This document shows, in pieces, positions 40,587 through 46,539 of a DNA stretch of 46,539 bases. The position numbers and the translations under genes are program-made. The stretch covers positions 1-46,539 of the forward strand of contig UQHK01000016.1 of the NCBI GenBank assembly GCA_900540855.1, written 5' to 3'. This stretch comes from an uncultured Collinsella sp. (GTDB taxonomy: Bacteria; Actinomycetota; Coriobacteriia; Coriobacteriales; Coriobacteriaceae). Each line of letters opens with the position of its first letter. Within the stretch, counting starts at the first letter, position 1. Under the pieces are notes generated by a model, which worked only from the letters and a program-made list of their open reading frames with translations, did not search any database and was not told where the DNA came from.

Positions 40587-41444
40587 GTGGAAACGAATAT
40601 TCAAAAGATGCAGGTGCTGCTCGAGACCGTGCGGGCCGGCAGTTTTACGCGCGCCGCCGAGCGGCTGAGCTATTCGCAGTCGGGCGTGAGCCGCATGGTG
40701 GGCGACCTTGAGACCGATTGGGGTTTTAAGGTGCTCGACCGCAGCCGCGAGGGTGTGGTGCTTTCTGCCGATGGGCGGCAGATCATGCCGGCGGTTGAGG
40801 CGCTCTGCGAGGAGTTTGGCCGCCTGCAGCGACACGTGGACGAGATGCGTGGGCTCATGCGCGGCAAGATCTGCATTGGTACGTTTTCGAGTGTGGCGAC
40901 CCATGTACTGCCGCCGGTGATTGCGCGCTTTCGCGCCGATCATCCGGATGTCGATTACGAGCTGCTGATGGGTGATTACTCCGAGATTGAGCAATGGGTG
41001 GCGGAAGGCCGCTGCGACCTGGGCTTTATTCCGCGCGAGCCACGCGGCGCCGGCATGGCGTCGCGACCGTTGGTGCAAGACGAGTTGATGGCCGTGGTGC
41101 CAGCGGACTCCTCGCTTGCCACGGCGGAGGTCGTTTCTCTTGCCGATTTAGCCAACGAGCAGTTTATTCTGCTAGAACGCGGCACTGATGACGAGATTAC
41201 GCCGCTATTCCGTCGGGCGGGGCTGGCGGTGCGCTCAAAACTGTCGACTTGGGATGACTATGCGATTATGGCTATGGTCGAGGATGGCCTGGGCGTGAGC
41301 ATTCTTCCCGCGCTCATCTTGCGTCGCTGCCAGTTCGATGTTGCTGTGCGTCCGCTCGAAGGGCATCCCCATCGGCAGATCAACGCCATATATCGAACGG
41401 CCGATGTTTCGCTTGCCGCCGCTCGTTTCCTCGAATACCTCTAA
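40587..41444 (+). CDS. LysR-family regulator (divergent from EamA exporter)
   Basis: 285 aa, GTG start 40587 with GGAGGGG upstream. N-terminal HTH (LLETVRAGSFTRAAERLSYSQSGVSRMVGDLE) and a substrate-binding-protein-like effector domain. It begins 118 bases from the divergent exporter and has a classic LTTR dyad between them, so it likely controls exporter and itself. Effector not known. Confidence 0.85.
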   Translation: METNIQKMQVLLETVRAGSFTRAAERLSYSQSGVSRMVGDLETDWGFKVLDRSREGVVLSADGRQIMPAVEALCEEFGRLQRHVDEMRGLMRGKICIGTFSSVATHVLPPVIARFRADHPDVDYELLMGDYSEIEQWVAEGRCDLGFIPREPRGAGMASRPLVQDELMAVVPADSSLATAEVVSLADLANEQFILLERGTDDEITPLFRRAGLAVRSKLSTWDDYAIMAMVEDGLGVSILPALILRRCQFDVAVRPLEGHPHRQINAIYRTADVSLAAARFLEYL

Positions 41445-41505
41445 ATGCGTGCACGTCGTTATCGCCTTGGGATAAATCTCGAGGTCTTGCTCATTTTATT
41501 TTTGA

Positions 41506-41586
41506 AATTGAACTTTTCGAAATAGCACGGCGCTATACTGCTGCCTAAATTGAACTCAGGTTCAATTCGTGTCCTATAAATTGAAC
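41506..41586 (+). promoter_or_regulatory. Phased AATTGAAC operator array of the XRE-aminotransferase gene
   Basis: AATTGAAC at 41506, 41548 and 41579 (spacing 42 and 31 bases, close to 4 and 3 helical turns), with the second paired to GTTCAATT at 41560 as a perfect dyad, AATTGAAC-TCAG-GTTCAATT. A -10-like TATACT lies at 41534-41539, so the dyad covers the probable transcript start. This suits repression by the XRE domain encoded downstream. Confidence 0.65.
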
Positions 41587-41607
41587 TTTGCCAGCAAGGA
41601 GGTTCCT

Positions 41608-43128
41608 GTGGCCCAAGAGACGTTTAGCGATCGCCTGCGACAGACTATGTCCGATCGCGACGTTCGCCAGTCGGACGTGATCCGCGCATCGGAGATGCTC
41701 GGCAAAAAACTCGGCAAGAGTCAGATGAGCCAATATGTGAGCGGCAAGACGATTCCGCGGCGTGATGTGGCAGAGCTGCTCGCCCGTATTTTGGAGGTCG
41801 ATGTTACCTGGCTGCTCGCCGGTGACGCCGATCAAGGCGAGACGTCCTCGTCCCATAACGTTGCCAAATTCGAACCTAGTCCTTCAGCTCAAATTCCAAG
41901 GAGCACCACCATGCGTACTTTTTCTAAATCCACCAAGCTCGATAACGTCCTGTATGACGTGCGCGGTCCCGTCGTCGACGAGGCTGCCCGTATGGAGGAC
42001 GAGGGCGAGCGCATCCTCAAGCTCAACATCGGTAATCCGGCGCCCTTTGGTTTCCGCACGCCCGATGAGGTCATTAAGGACATGCGCCAGCAGCTGCCCG
42101 ACTGCGAAGGCTATTCCAACTCGCGCGGCCTGTTCTCCGCGCGCAAGGCGATCATGCAGTACTCGCAGATCAAGGGCCTGCCCAATGTTCAGATGGAGCA
42201 CATCTACACGGGCAACGGCGTGTCCGAGCTCATCCAGCTTTCGATGAACGCGCTGCTCGACAATGGCGACGAGATTCTGATCCCCAGCCCCGACTATCCG
42301 CTCTGGACGGCGTGCGCAACCCTTGCCGGCGGTCATCCCGTGCACTATCTGTGCGATGAGCAGGCGGATTGGTATCCCGACCTGGAGGATATGGAGTCCA
42401 AGATCACGAGCGCGACCAAAGCCCTCGTCATCATCAACCCCAACAACCCCACGGGTTCCGTCTATCCGCGCGAGGTGCTCGAGGGCATCGTCGAGGTTGC
42501 ACGCAGGCATCAGCTGATGATCTTTGCCGATGAGATCTACGACCGCCTGTGCATGGACGGCTACGAGCACGTCTCGATTGCCTCGCTCGCTCCTGATCTG
42601 CCCTGCGTCACCTTTAGCGGCCTTTCCAAGTCGCACATGATCGCGGGCTATCGTATTGGCTGGATGGTGCTTTCGGGCAACCAGCGCTGCATGAGCGACT
42701 TCATCATGGGCATTAACATGCTCTCCAACATGCGCCTGTGCTCCAACGTGCCGGCTCAGTCGATCGTTCAGACGGCGCTCGGTGGCCATCAGTCCGTCAA
42801 CGACTACATCCGCCCCGGCGGCCGTGTCTACGAGCAGCGCAACTTTGTGTATGAGGCGCTCAACAAGATTGACGGCATCTCGGTGGTTAAGCCGCGTGCG
42901 GCGTTCTACATCTTCCCCAAGATGGATGTGAAGAAGTTCAACATTACCGATGACGAGCAGTTCGCCCTTGACCTGCTGCACGAGAAGAAGATCCTGATCA
43001 CGCGCGGCGGCGGCTTTAACTGGGCTGAGCCCGACCACTTCCGTATCGTGTACCTGCCGCGCATGGAAGTGCTCAAAGAGTCCCTCGAAGACCTCGCCGA
43101 CTTCTTCGATCATTACCGTCAGAGCTAG
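41608..43128 (+). CDS. XRE-type HTH fused to alanine aminotransferase (AlaA-like)
   Basis: 506 aa from GTG 41608, behind AAGGAGG (41596-41602); the upstream in-frame GTG at 41569 has none. Residues 1-71 are an XRE HTH (TFSDRLRQTMSDRDVRQSDVI...MSQYVSGKTIPRRDVAELLARIL). A linker (72-101) leads to a fold-type I aminotransferase with PNNPTG, DEIYDRL and the PLP Schiff-base region TFSGLSKSHMIAGYRIGW. The enzyme part is closest to AlaA (glutamate-pyruvate aminotransferase). An internal ATG at 41911 has its own AAGGAG and would give a 405-aa free enzyme, the length of AlaA. The operator array lies just upstream. Confidence 0.85.
   Translation: MAQETFSDRLRQTMSDRDVRQSDVIRASEMLGKKLGKSQMSQYVSGKTIPRRDVAELLARILEVDVTWLLAGDADQGETSSSHNVAKFEPSPSAQIPRSTTMRTFSKSTKLDNVLYDVRGPVVDEAARMEDEGERILKLNIGNPAPFGFRTPDEVIKDMRQQLPDCEGYSNSRGLFSARKAIMQYSQIKGLPNVQMEHIYTGNGVSELIQLSMNALLDNGDEILIPSPDYPLWTACATLAGGHPVHYLCDEQADWYPDLEDMESKITSATKALVIINPNNPTGSVYPREVLEGIVEVARRHQLMIFADEIYDRLCMDGYEHVSIASLAPDLPCVTFSGLSKSHMIAGYRIGWMVLSGNQRCMSDFIMGINMLSNMRLCSNVPAQSIVQTALGGHQSVNDYIRPGGRVYEQRNFVYEALNKIDGISVVKPRAAFYIFPKMDVKKFNITDDEQFALDLLHEKKILITRGGGFNWAEPDHFRIVYLPRMEVLKESLEDLADFFDHYRQS
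41898..41913 (+). promoter_or_regulatory. Internal ribosome binding site for the free aminotransferase
   Basis: AAGGAG (41898-41903), 7-base spacer, ATG 41911 in the frame of the fusion. It falls exactly at the linker-to-enzyme boundary (MRTFSKSTKLDNV). Confidence 0.6.
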
Positions 43129-43152
43129 TGGGATAGAAGTTCCGCACTATGA

Positions 43153-43188
43153 AAAGCTCCCTGCAGTTGTTTTGCTGCAGGGAGCTTT
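43153..43188. terminator. Bidirectional terminator
   Basis: AAAGCTCCCTGCAG (43153-43166) and CTGCAGGGAGCTTT (43175-43188), 14 bp. Ends the fusion gene and the convergent deformylase. Confidence 0.85.
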
Positions 43189-43203
43189 CTTGAATCGGCA
43201 GAA

Positions 43204-43614
43204 CTATATAACGATCCCGTTGCAGTGGTCGATTTCGTGTTGGATGATTTCGGCGGTGTAGCCCGAGAAGTTTTTGATGCGGTGGACGAAGTTCTCGTCC
43301 AGATACTCCACCTTAATGCGGCGATAACGGGTACAGGGGCGCTCGCCGGCAAGCGAGAGGCATCCTTCGCTCGTCTGATAGGCATTGACCTGCTCAAGAA
43401 TTTGAGGGTTGTACATCAACAGCGCCCTGTTGCCGTCCTTTACGCAGATGATGCGTTTGCGCACGCCGATCATATTGGCGGCGAGGCCCACGCACTCGTG
43501 CTCATGCTCATGGAGCGTATCTAGGAGGTCCTGCCCAGTCACGGCGTCATCGGGGCCCGCGTCTTCGGAAGGCAGGCGCAAAAAGAACTCGGATTTCATG
43601 ATGGGCTTAATCAT
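43204..43614 (-). CDS. def: Peptide deformylase (HEIDH intact)
   Basis: 136 aa from MIKPIMKSEFFLRL at 43614, behind GAGGAG; the long upstream frame is not supported. Motif I GLAANMIG (43-50) has Met where classical PDF has Gln, a variant I remember from Firmicutes-type short PDFs. Motif II EGCLSL and motif III IIQHEIDHCNG (HExxH 126-130) are complete. Removes formyl from new proteins. It may be the cell's working deformylase, opposite to the altered copy at 35573, or a second short form. Confidence 0.85.
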   Translation of the reverse strand: MIKPIMKSEFFLRLPSEDAGPDDAVTGQDLLDTLHEHEHECVGLAANMIGVRKRIICVKDGNRALLMYNPQILEQVNAYQTSEGCLSLAGERPCTRYRRIKVEYLDENFVHRIKNFSGYTAEIIQHEIDHCNGIVI

Positions 43615-43818
43615 GGCGGGCTCCTCATGTCTTATGCTTTCGTGGACTTTTAATAATAGCGCGGAAGGAAAGCTGCGCGTCCGCGTTACAATCTTTCGAC
43701 GTTGGACCATGTTGTCAGATTCGTCGTGTGCGGCGTCTGGCGTAAGTCTAGGGCTCATTTTCGCCCTGGACTGTTCCTCTGGGGCGATGCGACTGTCGTT
43801 CCAAGAGGAAGGAAATGC

Positions 43819-45234
43819 ATGGGGAGCAAATCTCAGCAACAAGTTCAAGTAGCACCATCGGCCACTGCGGCGTTTCTCGTCGTAATGTATATTGCAGCCT
43901 TTGTCGCCGCGTTTAACGAGAACATTATTAACGTGGCGTTGCACGACATCATGGCGGTCTTTTCGGTGAGCGCTACCACGGCGCAGTGGCTCGTTTCGGG
44001 ATACATGATCGTGACGTCGATCTTTACGGCCATCATGGCCTTTCTGTCCGGTCGTTTCTCGACGCGCAAGCTGCTGTTTTTCGCATGCGGATGCATGGTC
44101 GCCGGAGAAGTCCTGTGCCTGGTCGCCCCGTCGTTTACCGTTTTGCTGCCAAGTCGTATTTTGCAGGCTGCGGGATCGGGCATCTTGTTTCCGCTCATGA
44201 TGAATGTGGTGCTATCTTGTGCTCCGCGCGAGAAGCTCGGTCTGTATCTGAGCCTGGGCGGTGCCTGCATTACGCTAGGGCCGGCGTTTGGGCCCGTGAT
44301 TAGTGGTCTTATGTGCACGTTGTTTGGCTGGAGGGCGGTGTTCGTAGTGCCGCTGGCGGGCGGTGTCGTGGTCGCCGCGGCGGCAGCAAAGCTCGTTCGG
44401 AATGTCGGAGAGCGCTCGAACACCACGCTTGATATTCTGTCGGTTGTTTTGCTCGCCGCCGGCATTACGGCGTTTGTGTATTCCGTAGGCGAGTTCTCGA
44501 CCAATGTGATGGCCGGTATCGCGACGCTTTTCGCCGCTGTTGTGGTGCTCGGCCTGTTTGCGGTTCGTCAGCTCAAGCTCAAGCATCCGGTGCTTAACGT
44601 GCGTCCCATGGCGAGCGTTCGTTTTTGGCCTGCATGCCTGCTTGTGGTGGTGTCGATGATGACGACGTTCTCGATGAGCGTTTTGCTGCCGCTCTATTTT
44701 GAGGGCGCATACGGCATGACCGCTCTTGTTGCGGGCTTGCTCATTTTGCCGGCGATTGCCTGCAACGCCGTGACCTCGATTGTGGGTGGACGCGTGATGG
44801 ATACCCATGGCGCATGACCGCTGCTGCCGGTCGGCTTTGCCCTGATTGCTGTGGGACAGACTGCAACCTCGATGACCGCGGCAAGCATGAATATCGGCGT
44901 TGTCGTGGCGCTGACCGTTGTGGTGTATGCCGGTGTCGGTTTGGTGCTGAGTCCCTCGCAGACGGCCGGCCTGGAGACGTTGCCCGCCGCTGAGCATCCT
45001 CACGGAACTGCATTGCTCAACACGTGGAACATGATCGCCGCGTCATTTGGCCCATCGCTGTTTATTGGTCTGCTTTCGAGTTCCGCTGCAGCCGCCGGTG
45101 CCGCCGGCGTTGCGACAGACGTTGCCCAGGCGATTGGATTTGCAGCTGCCGTGCGCGTGGCGGCCGTGATTGCCCTGGTCGGGTTCGCGGTGTCGGTTGT
45201 GTACGCTCGCCGCGAGTCGCACATGTCGCATTAA
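43819..45234 (+). pseudogene. MFS multidrug exporter (DHA2-like) interrupted by in-frame TGA
   Basis: ATG 43819 (MGSKSQQQ), behind AGGAAGG. A 14-helix EmrB/QacA-like transporter: NINVALHDIM in TM1, QWLVSGYMI, LGPAFGPVISG, GWRAVF. The frame meets TGA at 44815-44817 after MDTHGA and continues without shift as PLLPVGFALIAVGQ to 45234. Relatives have Arg here, so CGA to TGA is the likely change. Without the stop it would be about 470 aa. The break falls after about TM9-10, so the first part is probably inactive. A sequencing error or readthrough is possible. Confidence 0.78.
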
Positions 45235-45386
45235 TGTGTGCACATAGATTCTGCAGCTAGATTAGCGGACGACACCATAAACTAATGGACGTTTTGCCGA
45301 GAGGCATGAATGTTTAAAGCGCAAAGAGTGCGCGACGGGCCCCGCGAATGGGGCGATGATGCCCGAGAGGGCCAAGAAGGAGTCTC

Positions 45387-46298
45387 ATGTCTGAGAACGA
45401 AGAGATCATGAACGAGACCGAGAACGAGACCATGGCTGCCGAGGTTGAGGCAGTCGAGACCGTGGAGACCGAAGCTGCTGAGGTTGAGGCTGCTGACGAG
45501 GTTTCTGCCGAGGAGGAGGCCGAGGTTGTCGAGGCCGCCGTTGATTACGATGACGAAGAGCTGATGGACAAGATGCAGAAGGCCGCCCGCCTGCTGCGTA
45601 GCCGTCGCTTTGCTATTTCCAAGGAGGAGGAGGCCAAGGCCGAGCGTATGGCGAACATCGAGCGCGCCATCAAGCTGCTTGACCTCAAGCCCAAGATGGA
45701 GCAGAAGGAAATGTCCGACCTGCTGGGCATGCGCCTTCGTGAGCTCGATGGCCTGATGGCCGAGGCCGAGGCTGCCGATCTGGTCGGCCGCATCGACGAC
45801 GCCGAGGGCGATATGCGCAAGATCGTCGTCTTCGCTGCCGAGGATGCCGCCGAGGGCCTGGTCGAGCTTGCCAACAAGAAGGAGAAGCTCCTGCCCGAGC
45901 TTTCTTACGAGGAGGCCACCGAGCTGATGGCCGCTCTCGATAAGGTTATCGCTCCGCTCGTCGCCATGGGCCTGGACGAGGACCGCGGTCCTCGCGGCGG
46001 CCGTGACGATCGTGGCGACCGTGGCGGCGACCGTGGCGGTCGCGGCGGCTTTGGCGATCGCGGTGGCCGTGGCGGCGACCGTGGCGGTCGCGGTGGCGAT
46101 CGCGGTGGCCGTGGCGGCTTTGGCGACCGTGGCGGCGACCGTGGCGGTCGCGGCGGCTTTGGTGGCAACCGTGGTGGCTATGGCGATCGCGGTGGCAACC
46201 GTGGTGGCTTCGGCGGCAACCGTGGTAACGACCGCGGCGGTCGCGGTGGCGACCGTGGCGGCCGCAACGGTGGCGGCTTCCGCGGCAACCGCTTTTAG
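45387..46298 (+). CDS. RGG-box protein with acidic head and winged-helix-like middle
   Basis: 303 aa, ATG 45387 behind AAGGAG. Three regions: an acidic head (1-50, Glu/Ala/Val-rich), a helical middle (about 55-185, KAARLLRSRRFAISKEEEAKAERMANIERAIKLL...) with a possible winged helix (MSDLLGMRLRELDGLMAEAEAADLVGRID) and a disordered tail (about 195-303) of RGG, GDRGG, GGFGD and GGNRGG repeats. RGG tails bind RNA in eukaryotes and in some bacterial RNA proteins. Function unknown; RNA-binding or condensate-forming roles are inferences. Well-terminated, monocistronic. Confidence 0.75.
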   Translation: MSENEEIMNETENETMAAEVEAVETVETEAAEVEAADEVSAEEEAEVVEAAVDYDDEELMDKMQKAARLLRSRRFAISKEEEAKAERMANIERAIKLLDLKPKMEQKEMSDLLGMRLRELDGLMAEAEAADLVGRIDDAEGDMRKIVVFAAEDAAEGLVELANKKEKLLPELSYEEATELMAALDKVIAPLVAMGLDEDRGPRGGRDDRGDRGGDRGGRGGFGDRGGRGGDRGGRGGDRGGRGGFGDRGGDRGGRGGFGGNRGGYGDRGGNRGGFGGNRGNDRGGRGGDRGGRNGGGFRGNRF

Positions 46299-46300
46299 GG

Positions 46301-46327
46301 GTTACGCGGTTCTACGAACCGCGTAAC
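46301..46327 (+). terminator. Hairpin after the RGG gene
   Basis: GTTACGCGGTT and AACCGCGTAAC, 11 bp perfect, 5-base loop, directly after the stop codon. No T-run. Confidence 0.6.
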
Positions 46328-46337
46328 TAGTTGACGC

Positions 46338-46442
46338 TGCGCGCCACCCAGGGCGACAATTTGTCATTCAAAAGGCAAGGCATGACCAGAAGGTCTATGC
46401 CTTGCCTTTTTCATGCCAACTTGTTCGCCCTGGGCGGCGCTC
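46338..46442 (+). terminator. Nested hairpin with intrinsic terminator core
   Basis: Core AAAGGCAAGGCAT (46371-46383), GACC/GGTC inside, and ATGCCTTGCCTTT, followed by TTC, gives an intrinsic terminator. Outer arms GCGCCACCCAGGGCGA (from 46341) and TTCGCCCTGGGCGGCGC (to about 46440) enclose it. The core ends the RGG transcript; the outer stem is unexplained. Confidence 0.7.
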
Positions 46443-46484
46443 GCTGGCGTTGCCAAAACATCGGCGTTGCCATGATCCAAGGTA

Positions 46485-46539
46485 GTCATTGGGTGTTCCT
46501 ATAGTTTTGTCAACCGTCGAGGCTACTCCCGGTAGGGCA
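46485..46539. repeat. Terminal inverted repeat, right copy
   Basis: Exact reverse complement of bases 1-55. Confidence 0.9.

Noticed and set aside
45970..46290. Short periodic repeats resembling a CRISPR array
   Set aside because: Repeats are 3-codon based (CGTGGCGGC) and encode the RGG tail; there are no uniform spacers.
1..46539. Circular replicon suggested by identical ends
   Set aside because: The end repeats are inverted, not direct, so they do not support circularity; no plasmid or phage replication genes are present.

Overview
The window looks like a 46.5-kb metagenomic or draft contig from a gut Coriobacteriia bacterium, most likely Collinsella or a close relative. This is an inference from the high G+C, the gene families (choloylglycine hydrolase, Cthe_2159-like surface proteins with LAATG sorting tails, COG0523 GTPase, thiM/thiE) and dispersed palindromes with a GGGACA core between genes. 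The two contig ends carry the same 55 bases in inverted orientation. No rRNA, tRNA, CRISPR array or DDE-type insertion sequence was seen.

Layout. 0.1-3.5 kb: two rRNA methyltransferases (RlmA type, RsmJ type), small membrane and zinc-ribbon proteins, and a GNAT acetyltransferase. 3.6-9.5 kb: a TetM/EF-G-like GTPase, an AAA+ ATPase with a C-terminal winged helix, and a UvrA2-type protein. 9.55-13.6 kb: an accessory island holding a second related AAA+ ATPase, a divergent serine recombinase and two exported proteins of A/T-richer composition. Palindromes with half-site TGTGACAAAGGGAC sit at the ends of this stretch and on both sides of the first ATPase. 13.6-16.5 kb: trmL, a COG0523 GTPase, an ArsC-like protein lacking its cysteine, and an iron-sulfur-type flavoprotein. 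16.6-21.1 kb: two paralogous GGDEF/PAS proteins, one with an EAL domain. 21.4-24.5 kb: a patatin-like protein, then thiM, a thiamine-binding protein and thiE behind a TPP riboswitch with its own terminator. 24.6-29.2 kb: a HAD phosphatase, a LysR regulator, a MetE-like methyltransferase preceded by a Met-box-like dyad, and a uracil permease. 29.2-35.4 kb: an esterase, two tandem-duplicated wall-anchored surface proteins, and a purine permease whose 3' end was copied with the duplication. 35.5-46.3 kb: a deformylase-like protein lacking the catalytic Glu, bile salt hydrolase, Kup, an EamA exporter with a divergent LysR, an XRE-aminotransferase fusion, a second deformylase, an MFS exporter broken by one in-frame TGA, and an RGG-repeat protein.

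The genes form short operons separated by clear intrinsic terminators, so most starts can be decided from Shine-Dalgarno sites. Many annotated starts are therefore internal to the longest open frame.

Best candidate for something undescribed: the two AAA+/winged-helix ATPases. Both are preceded by three direct repeats set at exact 10- or 20-bp spacing, both lie next to the same palindrome family, and one is divergent from a serine recombinase. Next are the XRE-aminotransferase gene, which keeps a ribosome binding site for the free enzyme inside the fusion, and the tandem duplication that carries a 45-bp permease fossil.
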